A DNA stretch of 64,000 bases from Diplolepis rosae (GCA_030998225.1 JAPYXD010000555.1:9936001-10000000), one strand, 5' to 3'; positions 11,801 through 22,998 are shown, counted from the stretch's first letter. Notes: generated by a model from the letters alone, not told the origin. Translations and numbers: made by a program.

Positions 11801-12085
11801 TAAAAATCAGATATCATGAAAACGATCTGGAACAAAAAAAGTTGTTGAAGCAGTTGCAGTCTTGCTTTAAATCAAATTTTAAGCGCCAGGTGTAGAGTTA
11901 ATCTCAACAAAATAATCTAAGAATGACTTGCAAAAGTTTCTCAAAAGGTATCTCTGAAGATGAAATTTCCTTTTAACACAATTTACAACAGTGATTTATT
12001 TTTATTTAATTATCATTTTATGAACATTTTTCTTTAAATAATTGATAATATTTTCATCTAATATACATGATTGCAGGTTTGTGAA
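8867..12085. other. Low-copy AT-rich sequence, GC-richer at 9,880-10,320
   Basis: I recognise no element. The 9,880-10,320 block has moderate GC and a 79-codon minus-strand ORF (10052-10291) with no recognised domain. The 10,740-11,120 block is rich in GAATTCAA and GGATT words. It could be host intronic or intergenic DNA. Confidence 0.35.
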
Positions 12086-12087
12086 GC

Positions 12088-12437
12088 TGGCACCCCTAAA
12101 AATGAATCAATTAATTTTATTAATGGCATACGTTTTCCCAAGGTAAATCTGCATTTGTTCAACAAATAGTATTATTGTCTAGCCTTTGTTAAATTTTTAT
12201 TAATAAATCAAAAAAATTCTTTTGAATATTATTGGTCATTAAAAAAAAATTTTGTGTATTTAATTGTTTAAATTAATTATTTTTAATGATCAGTGGTTCT
12301 CAACCGAATTTGTTTTATTTGTCAATAAAAAAATTAAATAAAAGTTAAACAAAAAAAACTATTTGTTGTACAAATGTGGGCCTACCTTGGGCAAACGTAT
12401 GCCATTGATAAAATTATTAAATTCATGTTTAAGGGTC
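12088..12437. mobile_element. Inverted-repeat MITE (~350 bp)
   Basis: The arms at about 12,115-12,171 and 12,360-12,415 are inverted. Both contain AATGGCATACGTTT and ACAAATAG with their complements, around a ~190-bp AT-rich centre. It has no ORF. Confidence 0.65.
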
Positions 12438-14230
12438 CCAACTTCAAAGACCTCATGATTGCATAATATAAATAATTCAAGCTGAATTCCTCTTTCAGAC
12501 AAAAGAATCAAAATGTAAATCTAGTACATCCAGTCGGCCCTACTTTAGCTCAGGATTGTCCCGTTTCTTTTCTAAAGTTAAATTAATGCAAATACCTGAA
12601 TTGTGACAGACTATTTCTTCTTTAACATGCACTGGCCTGCTCTAAAAAAGGGGTGCATTGCAGATTATAATAAATGACTAGTTCTTGCCCCCTTTGTAAA
12701 AAATGGGAAAGGAAAGGTGGTTAGTAGGAGCTTGGATATCTGAGCCTCGTCACGAGTTTAAAAAAATCATAATTAATAGATCTCTGGACTAAAAATATAA
12801 AGATAATGGATAAAATTTGGAAGGAGAATTAAATGCCTGTTTTATCTATATTTACATAAAGATCTGTTTCTTCTTTTTAAATCTTGATATTTTGAAAACA
12901 ATAATTTAGTTAGAATTATAATAAATAATAATAAATATAAATAAATAAATATAAATAAATAAATATAAATAAATATAAATAAATATAAATAAATAAATAT
13001 ATATTTCAATATATAAATAAATATAATAAATAATCTCTAGCAATTTTTAAAACAATGATTCAATCCACGATGTTGTACTCTATCGAAGTGAAGTTAGTAA
13101 ACTACGTATTATATTTATCAATTGCGTTATCATCAAATCTTGTATCATTTTCTGCTGATATTGAGTATGCATGAAAGTATTCTCCATCCCTTCTTGACAA
13201 ATCCCTATAGCTTTAGTATTACATCAGCACACTCCCATTCAAAAATAAACTTGATGGCTTTGCTGGAATTACCTTAGGGATTAAGGGTATTCTTTTCACC
13301 CCTGCTGTAGTCGCTGAAAATTAGTTCATTTTCGGATTTCGAACGGAAGGGTCGCAAGGAGTTATGGCCAGGGATAAAAACCAAAAGCGTTTTAGTTTAT
13401 TTTTCCGTTTCAACTAAATAACATTTTTCTTATGTTTTCTACATTTTAGTTTTAACTGAAGTGGATTTTTATTCGTTTTTAACGGTTTTCGATTATTAAT
13501 TTGGTTCTAGTTTTATTCCTGGTTATGTAGTTAAACGTCAGGTTCTCTGATATTTCATTTTCTTTCTTCCTCATTCTGTCATTAACATTTTTCATAATTT
13601 CAAGAAAATTGTCAATATAAATAAATTTAAAATCTGACTTCTGGGAATCTATACAAATTTCAGCATTCAAATACAGATGTTTCTTTATTTTCTGTGGGGA
13701 ATTTAAAAAATTCATTTAAACAAAATTTAGTAAAATGTAATTGGTTCACGATAGAAGAAATCTTTTCTTCTTTTATCTACCGTGAAAAAGGCAGCATAAT
13801 AGACTTACTAAAATGAGATCAGAAATTAAGGGCGAACATTCTTCCCTTCTAGAAAAAGCCCCAGAAGATTCAAGTCTATTTTTGGATTTGACACGGAGCT
13901 TGGAAGAGAAGGAATTAAGGAACAAGTGCTATGGGCTTAATTTGTCGACAGTAATAATTAATCAAGAGCGTGAACGTGACGCAGCAGAAAGGACAATAAA
14001 GTTGATTGAACTGTCACATTAATCGCTCAAGATACGGAGCAAAGAAAAAGGGAAAGTCGATTCCCTCAGAGTTTTCTTTCCACAGCTGTAAAACCACAAT
14101 GAATATAGTAATTTCCCAATAACAGGGGAAATTTCTTTCTCATAATCTGAATTATTAAGAAATTAATCAACTAACGAAAAATCACTATTTCAAGTCATAA
14201 TCACACTTTCTATAAATGAAATATCACGTG
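12438..14230. other. Low-copy sequence with an AT-rich microsatellite
   Basis: Apart from the microsatellite at 12,925-13,035 I see no repeat family. A 69-codon ORF at 13,813-14,022 is charged and slightly GC-richer than its surroundings, but I recognise no domain. It could be a chance ORF. Confidence 0.35.
12925..13035. repeat. (ATAAATAA)n microsatellite
   Basis: Imperfect runs of AAATAAAT and ATAAATAT units over about 110 bp. Confidence 0.85.
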
Positions 14231-14231
14231 A

Positions 14232-14300
14232 TTAAGGCAATTTTCGTGCCAAAAATCAGGTCTCTGGAAAAAAAGTTTTTCTTTGATTTTAAGATTAAAT
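14232..14300 (+). mobile_element. Left-end fragment of the TTAA-flanked MITE (GTGCCAAAAATCAG subtype)
   Basis: It begins TTAAGGCAATTTTCGTGCCA and continues TCTGGAAAAAAAG, matching the left end of the 53,986-54,649 copy. It stops where the SINE at about 14,305 begins. Confidence 0.55.
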
Positions 14301-14304
14301 TAAA

Positions 14305-14403
14305 GAAGAGCAGTCGACCGGTAATCGAAAGACCTGGGCTCGAATCCCAGCGCAGTCGAAAGCGTCATTTTTTCCACAGAAAGATTTTCAAATTCTTTAA
14401 ATA
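14305..14403 (+). mobile_element. tRNA-derived SINE-like copy
   Basis: A tRNA 3' half with B box GGGCTCGAATCCC (about 14,338-14,350) is followed by the constant tail AGTCGAAAGCGTC, then TTTTTTCCACAGAAAGATTT and AAATTCTTTAAAT. The same tail follows tRNA-like heads at 21.3 and 25.6 kb. Confidence 0.7.
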
Positions 14404-15360
14404 TTATTAAAGAAAATTAAAGCAATTAAAGAATAACTCAAGACCATTATTTTGAGGAAGCTGAAGGTATTTTTTATAGACTTGAAATTGCTGATTAGAT
14501 TGAAGTTCCATATTTTTCGTTTCATGTATAAAATAAAATGTTTTCAAAACTAAACGCGTTTTTAGAAAAATCACTTTTTTCGGACTGAAATGTTAAGGGC
14601 ATATTCTACATTAGTATACACGTCGCCGAAACTAAAATTATCGATCTAGACAATAATTATTATATTTTTGAAGCCGTTTTTTACCGAAAAAGAATCGTAT
14701 AAATTAATTACTAGAGTTTAAACGTCTGCGATTTTGTTCGTTTTCAACATTAAAACATGATTTTGATTCCAACATTAGACACACTCATGTAGATAAATAA
14801 TCTTTTCAAATTTTCCAGAAAGACCAATTACAACCGCCAAAATCACTTCTGTCGTCCCAGGAAAGAACCTTGTTAAGGGGGGGTTTCTACCTGTTGGGTC
14901 AAAAAAATTGATTTTTTCTTTTTTGCTTTATCGGAGAGATACACGTTCCAAGAATTCTCTCAAAAATATTTGTGTCGCAATCTGTAGAATTAGAGAAGTT
15001 ATCGGCCGCCGAAGAGAGTGATCTAGAATCCGGAGAACTCGGCTCAGCGGGGAAACTGATTCCCGCAGGAGTCGCTTTCTTCGTTGGGAAATCTTATCGT
15101 AATGGGATTGTCTTTTCTTAGATAATTTTTTTCGGGGTGGAGACGCAAAAATTTAACCTTCTGATTTTGATCGCGCTATCGGCGGCTTCGGTTACCCTTC
15201 CTTACTATCGCCTTTTACCAATTTTTAATAATTGTTGGATGTTTATAAATCATGGCTTTTTTCAATTCTACTGTTTCCAATTTTAAAAGTAAATTTCGTG
15301 ACATGTTTCTATTCATGTCTTTAGTATTATCTTGACCCAAATTTAAATCTGAAACATTTT
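14404..15360. other. Low-copy sequence, no feature recognised
   Basis: AT-rich with a GC-richer part at 14,990-15,110. I recognise no ORF, repeat arm or RNA. Confidence 0.35.
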
Positions 15361-15364
15361 TTTT

Positions 15365-15480
15365 TTCTGTGAAAAAAGGAACGCTTCCACTCCGCTGGGT
15401 ATCGAGCCCAGGACCTTTCGATTGCCGTTCGAATGCTCTATCATCTGAGCTACGGAGGTTCCACAAAACTTTTCTCACAG
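15365..15480 (-). mobile_element. tRNA-derived SINE-like copy with near-complete tRNA fold
   Basis: On the minus strand the tRNA-like part spans 15,388-15,459 (72 nt). The D arm is GCTC/GAGC. The anticodon arm is TTCGA/TCGAA around loop ACGGCAA. The T arm is CTGGG/CCCAG around loop CTCGATA. Five acceptor pairs form and the two outer ones do not. Position 33 is C instead of the near-universal U. The flanks CTGTGAGAAAA and TTTTTTCACAG are inverted. I call a SINE head, not a functional tRNA. Confidence 0.7.
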
Positions 15481-15487
15481 AATCACA

Positions 15488-15969
15488 GTATTTTTGCATT
15501 GGCATTGGTTCAGCTGATTTCCATCAGGGATGAATTATTAAGAAAACATATTATAGATATAGAAAGCAAGAAGCATGTTTAAGAGATAAAAAGGCAAACG
15601 TTTCGAGTCAAACAGGATTTCTTTTTCGTTTTTTGAGGACTGTGTTTTGGAGCGGTCTCGTACCTAGACATGTTGGAGCTTGCCCCATTGCATAAGGTTT
15701 TCGCACGTTTTTATAAAATATTATATTTAAGAAAACAAAAACTAACAAAAAATCTAATATTACTATAAATAATTTATTTTTTGCACGTTTTTAGCTTAGT
15801 CATTAAGTTCATAAAATTAGCTGGCACTGAAGAGGGACCCCATTTGTGGCCGAAACGTTTGCCTTTTTATCTCTTAAACATGCTTTTTGCTTTCTATATC
15901 TATAATATATTTTCTCAATAATTTATCCCTAATGGAAATGAACTGACCCAATACCAATGCAAAAATACT
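15488..15969 (+). mobile_element. Penelope-like fold-back element, CTGAAGA variant
   Basis: Long inverted arms (15,488-15,604 and 15,851-15,969) meet the hammerhead-like segment CTGAAGA (15,827-15,833), a possible stem II, then GAAACGTTTGCC (15,852-15,863). The GAAACGTTTG element plus a fold-back terminal copy is the arrangement seen in the complete PLE, but sequence and arms differ. I infer the end of a second PLE family. There is no coding sequence. Confidence 0.55.
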
Positions 15970-16055
15970 ATAACGATTTAAAAGTAAAGTTTTCAACAGC
16001 CAAAATTGTTAAAAGAATTAAAAAAAAAATATATTTTTTTAAAAGAGTAACTATA

Positions 16056-16216
16056 TTAATAGTATATTATGTGCCTAGGCGAATAATGAGGGTTATTACG
16101 CGACGAGCGATAATGCTCGCAGGAGATCGTAGCCAAGGCGTAGTCGAGGCGTAGCTGAGGCAAAGCCGAGACGAAGCCGAGGCGCGATCAGTCCTGCGAG
16201 CATCTTAAGCGAGTCT
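16056..16216 (+). repeat. CCTAGG-containing AGTATATTATG-ended repeat
   Basis: It is inverted relative to the copy at 8,009-8,158. It starts ATTAATAGTATATTATGTGC, then GCCTAGGC and the ATGAGGGTTATTACGCGACG word, and ends AAGCGAGTCTCG. Confidence 0.7.
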
Positions 16217-16640
16217 CGTAATTACCCGAATTGTGTGCATTGGCACATATTCTATTTTATGTGACTTCGGCGCATATACGAGTTTTTATACGTACACTTG
16301 AATCCAATCTGAAAAGGTCGAAATTGCCGTGATTATCGCCCATCTCACTTGACATTTCGCGAATACTTCCGGCCATTTTGATTTTCTCGATCATGTGTAG
16401 TAGTAGCGTATTGTAATAGACGCATGCGCAGTTCAAATGTACGAGGCTTTGTGAGTACGGTGCCAACGCTGTACGAAGAAGAAGAATAATAAGAAGATTA
16501 CGCCCGCTGTATCGTAACAGGCGCATGCGCAGTTCAATTTTTATATTACATTCCTCTGTAACGTAATACACAACATTACGCTACTCTTAACTGTAGCGTA
16601 AAACGAGTTTACGCACCGGAGGCACATAAAGATATTTTAC
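16217..16640. other. Low-copy sequence with a repeated GCGCATGCGCAGTTCAA word
   Basis: GCATGCGCAGTTCAA occurs twice (about 16,423 and 16,523) with similar flanks (GTATTGTAATAGAC and GTATCGTAACAGGC), a ~100-bp direct duplication. A 104-codon minus-strand ORF overlaps it, with no recognised domain. Confidence 0.4.
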
Positions 16641-16644
16641 TCAC

Positions 16645-16907
16645 ATATTTTGAAAATTGGAAATAATAGAGCTTCAGAAAATATTTTCCTCGAAAAATAA
16701 GCCATGATTAATGAAAATCTAATCATTTTTAAAAAATTGGTAAAAAAAACATTATTAAAAGTATTATTTTTCGTAAGCTTTTAAATTTTTTTATAAAACA
16801 TAATGTTTTTTCTTTCATAAGACACGATTGATAATATCACTTCGTCTTAAATTCGCAGAAAAACTTTTTTACCAGAGACTTGATTTTTGGCACGACAACT
16901 ACCTTAA
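16645..16907 (+). mobile_element. TTAA-flanked MITE, right half only
   Basis: Homologous to the right half of the 53,986-54,649 copy. It ends GGCACGACAACTACC followed by TTAA (16,904-16,907). The left half is missing. Confidence 0.7.
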
Positions 16908-16909
16908 TC

Positions 16910-18340
16910 ACAATTTTTTACCATTTTCACCGATTCATTTTTGAGATTATCTGAGAAAATATGAGCAGCGATAAATTTACAGCCAGCAGAGCCGGAAAAG
17001 CTTTTAAAAATCAGATACAAGATTAAAAATGATTGTGGCGTGGCAGGTTTTTAAGAGAGTCCTTGAAATAGTTGGCAATTTACACTCGATTACGAATGTC
17101 ATCAAGGTAGACTCTTGCCACATTTTCTTTAGCGCTTCCAGGAATATGAAGAAGCCAGGTGCATTCGCATCTTATCCGAAGTTTGTTCGGCGTCGCATGT
17201 AAGCAAACCTTGGCGGAAGCACCCAAGCGCCTTGAGCTTTATCGAAATTTGCAAAGTATGGCTTGTGCCAAAGGAAAGTGACAGCTGCGACTCCATAGCG
17301 AGCCACTACCCTACCCCTTGTTGTTGTTTTCTCGTGTCTTTTTTCCTCATAGAACTCGAAGGCCAGGGTTACACTCTTATATATACATTATACATACATC
17401 TGACCTTTTCCTCTTCCCATCTTAAGAAGTCTGGTCAAGTAGGCACGCGACCTTAGAAAATTATTCTTACTCCAGACTTCAGGTCCCCTGCGAATGCAGC
17501 TGGTTTAGACATTGATTGACATTTTCATCTCGTGTCACTCCCATCATTTCTTGATCCACTTTCATCACATTTTACATTCTGTCGTCATACCTGGCATATA
17601 CCTTGTGGCCATGTATGATTCAAAACATCTTATCCTTCGCCATCCATTCTGCCATTATATTACACTTTAGGACTAACCACTATTTTCCATGCACTGTAAG
17701 AGTCCATTATGCGTTGACGTCTACGCAAAAAAGATTTAATAGGAAAAAAGCCAGATTGAACAGTGAGGTTTTGATGTATTGTTTGTTTGTTTGCAGATGG
17801 CCAGAACGACGTTTCTGAATGAGTTATTCTGACCTTCGGTGGGAAACCTGTCATGCATTTGGTGAGTCTCATTCAAGTTTTGAATCAATTACGTTAGAAT
17901 TACTTATTTTGCATAGTTTGCGATTTAAAAACAGAAAATGTGATTTTGGATTTGGTTTGAATTTTTACACGAAAAAAGAAAAGTTTGCGAATTTTGGAGA
18001 ACTGTTTCTCAGTTTTGGATTCAAGCTATTACTAAACTGAGTATAGTGTAAATTTCAAAACTTACTTTAAAAATTAGAGAACTCCTTGAAATTATTTCAA
18101 AACATTTGTTTAATTATTCAAAAAGATTATATATTTGAGAAAAAGTTTATGAATGTATTTTAAACTTTGTTCATTAGCCCAAACCTGCGAAGGTCAGTTA
18201 CATAAATGGCAGAAGGGAATCTTATAGATTGTTTAACGCTGAAAACAAATCTGACTGCAAAATTTTCCTAGCACGTCAGTTTTTAGAGTAATTTGAAGTT
18301 AAATAGTAAAAAAAATGTTTATTTTGGCGAATTTCATGAA
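16910..18340. other. Low-copy sequence, possible host non-coding DNA
   Basis: GC-richer around 17,090-17,460. Short ORFs in several frames have no domain. A possible small exon at 17,797-17,861 is listed separately. No element ends are seen. Confidence 0.35.
17797..17861 (+). other. Exon-like segment with splice signals on both sides
   Basis: A T-rich tract ending TTTGCAG precedes 17,797, and TTTG|GTGAGT follows 17,861, giving a 65-nt candidate exon. All three frames contain a stop, so it would be non-coding (5' UTR or lncRNA). Splice-like pairs arise by chance, so this is weak. Confidence 0.2.
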
Positions 18341-19480
18341 TAGCGGGAGTAAAAACAGTCCCTAAGGAGCAAAAATAATAGCAGAAATGTAACTTGCATT
18401 GTCGCCATTCTTTTTACTCCTCAGGGGACTATTTTCGTATCGCTACTCCCCACTGAGCAAAAAACGGCAGTTTCTGCCCCGTCTTACTAGCTTAAAAAAG
18501 AGCCAAACTCATGCCTGCTTGGAAATTTTGTTTTTTCTATTGGCGGGTCATAAAGTGCATTGTATTGCCCTCTGTAAAGCAAATAAATTCATTTTTTGAC
18601 CCTCAAGTAGAGAAAAAATGGTGTGCGATTATTATTTTGCCTCTGCATTTTTTTGCTGAAATATGCTGCTTTGAATCTTGCAACACCGGGCCAGTCCTTT
18701 TTCTAAAATAGTTTTAGCCGTAGAAATTTCAACCGCGTATCACTTGTTACTGTTTTATGTGAAATAGTATATTATGCAACTCTATTGCATACGAGTTTTT
18801 TCTACTTGGGGGTCAATAATGAACTTTTTCGACTAGCGGTTCATAAATTGCATTTTATTACTCCCTACTGAGCAAAAAAATACATTTTTCACCAACCAGT
18901 AGAAAAAAAATCTTGTGCAGCGCAGGAAAGAAATTTATTTAACTCGCGTTCTTGTTGCCTTTGCTTTTCTCGGGCATCAAACTTCACAATTGCAAAATAA
19001 ACTTTTTTTCCCCTAGTTGCATAATATACTATTTTTATCCCACTCAGGGCAGTAGGATGCATTTTATGACCTGGTGGTAGAAAAATTTTTTTTTTCAAAC
19101 AGGTATGAATTTAGCTCTTTTTCATGCTTGTAAGGCAAGGCAAGAATCGACTTTTTTTTCTCAGTTGGAAGTAGCGTGAATAAAACAGTTCAAGGGGCGT
19201 AAAAATAATGGTGACAATGTAAGTTATATTTATGCCATTACTTTTACTCCCTAGGGACAGTTTTTACTCCCGTTATTCCTCACTTCACTCGTAGTTTCAT
19301 CCCTTCTTATGTGCATGAAAAAACTCGCCAAATTCATATCTGCATAAAAAAAATATCGCGTGTGTCATAGGACAATAGGCTTTATTAGTCTCGTGTGATT
19401 GACGTCCTCGTCTGCTCGGGCGTCAAACTTCACACTCGCCTAAAAAAGCCTGTTTTTGTCCTTTCGTGCACAATACTGTA
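18340..19480. repeat. Cluster of AGTATATTATG-family and hairpin fragments
   Basis: It contains two hairpins of a shared type (18,345-18,450 and 19,170-19,285; words GGGAGTAAAAACAGTCCCTA and TTTTTACTCCC). It also has several copies of AGTATATTATGCAACT or its complement (about 18,766 and 19,020) and of TCGGGCGTCAAACTTCACAC (about 19,418). ORFs here are translated repeat DNA. Confidence 0.55.
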
Positions 19481-19485
19481 TACTA

Positions 19486-20235
19486 CAGTAAAAGCCCGTT
19501 TATCGCAACTCCCGTTTATTGCAACTTGTCTCTCCCGTTTATCGCAATAAACTTTACGATTTTTTTCTCCCTCTTATTAGTAGAAGGAGTGGTCACGTGA
19601 TTCTTAAGGATAGGCGGGAATACCCCTCACTTTTAAATTTGTGATGCATATATTTATATGAATTTTCGTATATTAGGGAGATATGAAATATATCGTTTAT
19701 ATGATATGAAACTATCGTTTATGTATATATTGCTACATATTTGTGTTTTATATGTAACAGAAAAATATATAAATTTTTCACATTTCAATGTATATTATTA
19801 TGACAAATTATAGCATGAATTGTGCCTAGTACAGCAATCGCTTTACCAATTGCGAATCAATTGTTTTACAAAACGCGGGAATATTTCTACTGAAAAAAAT
19901 TCAATCATGCATTCGAAAATTATGAGAGAAATATGTAAGCTTTAAAGTAATTAAAATGTATTGTTTGTACTAGTCGTTTACGTACCATCGTTCGGTTCAA
20001 CGTTTTAACTCATTTATAATTGCATATATAATGACAATAAAAAAACGCATTCGAGGTTATTAGAACACGACTGTAAACAATGATAAACAGCGAAAGCGCG
20101 TGAAACTATTCGTTTAGGCGCATGTGCTGATAATCAGTTGTTCAAGCTGGTGGCGAAGAAGTGGGAACCCCTCCGTTTTTGCGATAAACGGGAGGTATTT
20201 GATTGGAAGGTGTTGCGATAAACGGGGTTTTACTG
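19486..20235. mobile_element. pogo/Tigger-like MITE (750 bp, TA-flanked)
   Basis: The ends are CAGTAAAAGCCCGTTTATCG and CGATAAACGGGGTTTTACTG, flanked by TA (19,484-19,485 and 20,236-20,237). A second internal GTTTATTGCAA copy lies near the left end. CAGT-starting inverted ends with TA duplications are typical of pogo/Tigger elements. No transposase ORF is present, so it is non-autonomous. Confidence 0.8.
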
Positions 20236-20239
20236 TAGT

Positions 20240-20358
20240 TTCAACATCGCTTGTCACTTGTTTCCGTTTAACATAGTTCCGGTTGCATCCGCTAGGTGTC
20301 GCGTATAATGTAATAATTTTTACATTTTCTCAGCAACTCTTTTTATGCTCTAGTGAAA
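20240..20358. other. Short spacer with no recognised feature
   Basis: Unassigned sequence between the Tigger-like MITE and the next repeat. Confidence 0.4.
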
Positions 20359-20462
20359 CAGTATATTATGCAACTAGAGAGAACAAAGTTTATTTTGCAA
20401 GTGTGAAGTTTGATGCCTGAGCAAAGCGAGGGCAAAAATCATACGAGTAAAATAAATGTTTC
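20359..20462 (+). repeat. AGTATATTATG-family dispersed repeat
   Basis: It starts CAGTATATTATGCAACTAG and then has GTGTGAAGTTTGATGCCTGA and AGCGAGGG. It is colinear with 1,722-1,815. Confidence 0.65.
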
Positions 20463-21320
20463 TCCCGTGCAAGTTTTAATGCAACATTTCGTGACTGCTC
20501 TTTTCAGAACTAATATTTAAATTTTTTTCCAAGTTGAACAGTTTTTTTAGGATTATCCATCCACAGAACTGTTTCGAGAGTTCATTTACTTATACTTCAG
20601 AGAAAAAAAATGTATTGAAACAAAAAAGGGATTTTAAAGCTGATGACTAGTATTACATGATGTTGTCGACAAGAATAGTAATAAAAATCCGTTTCTCAAC
20701 AATAAATTCATAAAATTGGCTAAAATAGCTATTTTTTAAAGTATTAACCCTCAAATTACTCTAAAACCGTACATCCTTCCTAGTGGAAGAATAATTCTTA
20801 CCAATAGTTATTTGGTCCCTTTTTTGTTATTTGTTTGGTGAAAACTCTTCAAATTAATTTTTAACTATACACGAGATGGTAGAAATTAACTGATGTTATC
20901 AGCCAAAAATCTGATGATGTTATACATCAAAATTTATTCACAATAATTAAATTATGTATTGAAAAATTCAATTATGTAATTGAAAAATTTCTCCGTTTTT
21001 GTTAGTAACTTTGATTATGTTTAAAATAAACATCTATTTTATAATTTTTATTAAAATTAATTGTTTTATTTTTCTTAATGTTTATATAATGTTAAATTGT
21101 TATAATTATGTTTATAAAAAATTGTGTTTACAGTCTTGAAAACGTCCTAGCTAAGGATTGAAACGCGTTGGCTAATTAGAAAAAAATTGAATACCAAAAC
21201 CGTTATCTTGGGCCTTCAATTTATCAAATTATTAGAATCGTTCAATTAATAATAAATAAAAGGAAATAATTCGACTGATTTGAATTTATAAACTGCACGA
21301 AAAACATAATATTCTTGTCT
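20463..21320. other. Low-copy AT-rich sequence with a weak PLE-end-like motif
   Basis: Mostly unassigned. Near 21,130-21,180, CTTGAAAAC, a GTCCT/AGGAT hairpin and TTGAAACGCG resemble the order of a hammerhead-type PLE end, but the catalytic core is not conserved. Confidence 0.3.
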
Positions 21321-21324
21321 TTCG

Positions 21325-21420
21325 ATTGCCGGGTGGAGCAGTCGAGCAGCAATCGAAAGACCTGGGCTCGAATCCCAGCGCAGTCGAAAGCGTCTTTTTT
21401 CCATTAAAGATTTCAAATAA
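21325..21420 (+). mobile_element. tRNA-derived SINE-like copy
   Basis: It contains AGCAATCGAAAGACCTGGG, B box GGGCTCGAATCCC and the tail AGTCGAAAGCGTCTTTTTTCC. The copy is cut at its 3' end by PLE-type sequence beginning at about 21,421. Confidence 0.65.
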
Positions 21421-21688
21421 ATTTTTGTACAGTTTTTATTTTGTAGATTTAGTTATTTAGATCAATTTTATAGTTTCACACGTTCAATTCATTTATACCA
21501 TTTTTTAACACAATGTTTATCCGTCACACGTGCAATTTTTTAAGATTATTACTTTCGCATTTTTATAGAAATAAATTCTCCCTGGTGAGGACTCCTATTT
21601 GAGTTGAAAATTTTGAAAATATGAAAGTTTGAGTTACATTTTTCCTGGACCCTATGGCCAACTAAGAACATCAAAATATAGGCAGTGA
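21421..21688 (+). mobile_element. Truncated Penelope-like 3' end
   Basis: It carries one 3' tandem-repeat unit (TTATCCGTCACACGTGCAAT at about 21,516), a degenerate hammerhead (21,582-21,610) and the tail GGACCCTATGGCCAACTAAG. It matches the minus-strand copy at 51.2 kb through the ending AAGAACATCAA. 5'-truncated and non-coding. Confidence 0.75.
21578..21614 (+). ncRNA. Degenerate hammerhead ribozyme motif
   Basis: The core is CTGGTGA (21,582-21,588) instead of CTGATGA. Stem II is GACTC/GAGTT, and the 3' core is TTGAAAA instead of CGAAAC. Probably inactive. Confidence 0.5.
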
Positions 21689-22005
21689 AAAAAATTTCAA
21701 ACTCAGCTAACTAATTTGAAATATTTACTATTAATACTAAGGGTCGATATAAGTCCTGTTGATTATTACTAAAGTAATTCAATTAAGGTAGTTGATCCAC
21801 GAAAATTAGATCTCAGGCAAAAATAAATAATTTTGCTTTCAAGAATAGCAATATTATTATTGAAGGTCTAATTTGAAAGAGAAAAGATTATTTTACATGG
21901 AAAAAATTTGAAATACAGAAACCGTTTCTGATTTTTAAAAATAAATTCTTTAATGGCTGAAATCATTAAAAAAACATTTTTCAAAACGAAATTTTGAAAT
22001 TTTTT

Positions 22006-22998
22006 TGAAATTTCCATAAATGAAAAAAAAAAGTAGTTTTAATCAAACGTCTCGACTCTGATTGGAGTCCTCATCAGTGATCTTTATTTCTAGAATATGA
22101 AAAAAATAACTAGTGAATATCGCGCATGTGAGTCCCACTTTTGAGTACAACTTTGGTATTGTGTGAAGAATAAAAATATGAGAAAATTTACATAAAATTA
22201 TACATAGACATTTTTTTGGGGGAAACACAAGAGAAGTCTTAAGAATTAATATTGAAAGGTAACACATACATTTTTTAAAAACGTCTGAGATAAAAAAAAA
22301 CTAGACACGTTTATGTATGAATGTAACTTGAATTGTAGATGCAACTATATAAATGTGAGAAAAAAGTAACTCAAAAAATACACAAAGGACTTCGGTAAAA
22401 ACTTCGATAAAACTTCAAAAACATTGATTGAAAAACATGAAAACTATTCCACGTTTATGTATAAGTGTATTTTAAAATATAGATGTATAAAGTATGAAAA
22501 AAACCATAAAAACAAGCAAATAAAACATCGATAAAGACTTCGATAAAACTTCGATGGAAACTTCAAAAACACTTCGATAAAAAAGCATGAAAATTCTTTG
22601 GGATTGCGTGAAGAATAAAAACATGAGAAAATTTGCATAAAATTATACATAAACATTTTTTAGGAACGCAAGAGAATTCATAAGAGAATTAATATTGAAA
22701 GGTAAAACATACATTTTTTAAAAACATCTGAGATAAAAAAACTAGACACGTTTATGTATAAATGTAACTTAAAATGTGGATGTGAGTACATAAAAAATGT
22801 GAATAAATAACTCAAAAAAAGGCGAAAAACTCGATAAGAAACGCCTATAAAAACTTCGATGAAAAACTTCAAAAAAACTTAGATAAAAACATGAAAAAAT
22901 GCTTTGCAATAAAAATCGAATTTTGTAACTAATATTATAATATAGGATCCAAATTCATCATCTCATCAGTTATAAATTCAAATTTTCTAACAATACAA
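22006..22998 (-). mobile_element. Non-autonomous Penelope-like fragment with internal duplication
   Basis: Reverse-oriented relative of 43,701-44,414. It carries an inactivated hammerhead at its tail (22,049-22,084) and two copies of a block (about 22,147-22,320 and 22,607-22,780; period ~460 bp) sharing TAAAATTATACATA. The ORFs at 22,043-22,872 (minus) are Phe/Tyr-rich translations of this repeat and not genes. Confidence 0.7.
22043..22084 (-). ncRNA. Hammerhead ribozyme motif with a core mutation
   Basis: CTGATGA (minus, 22,077-22,071) and stem II GACTC/GAGTC are intact. The 3' core is GAGAC (22,053-22,049) where GAAAC is expected. Stem I can still form as ATCA/TGAT. The A-to-G change at the conserved core should abolish cleavage. 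Confidence 0.75.

Noticed and set aside
21130..21180. Hammerhead at the GTCCT/AGGAT hairpin
   Set aside because: The core (CTTGAAA) does not match. Kept only as a weak PLE-end resemblance.
22043..22872. Three Phe/Tyr-rich minus-strand ORFs as membrane proteins
   Set aside because: They are translations of AT-rich repeat units in a PLE-derived fragment.
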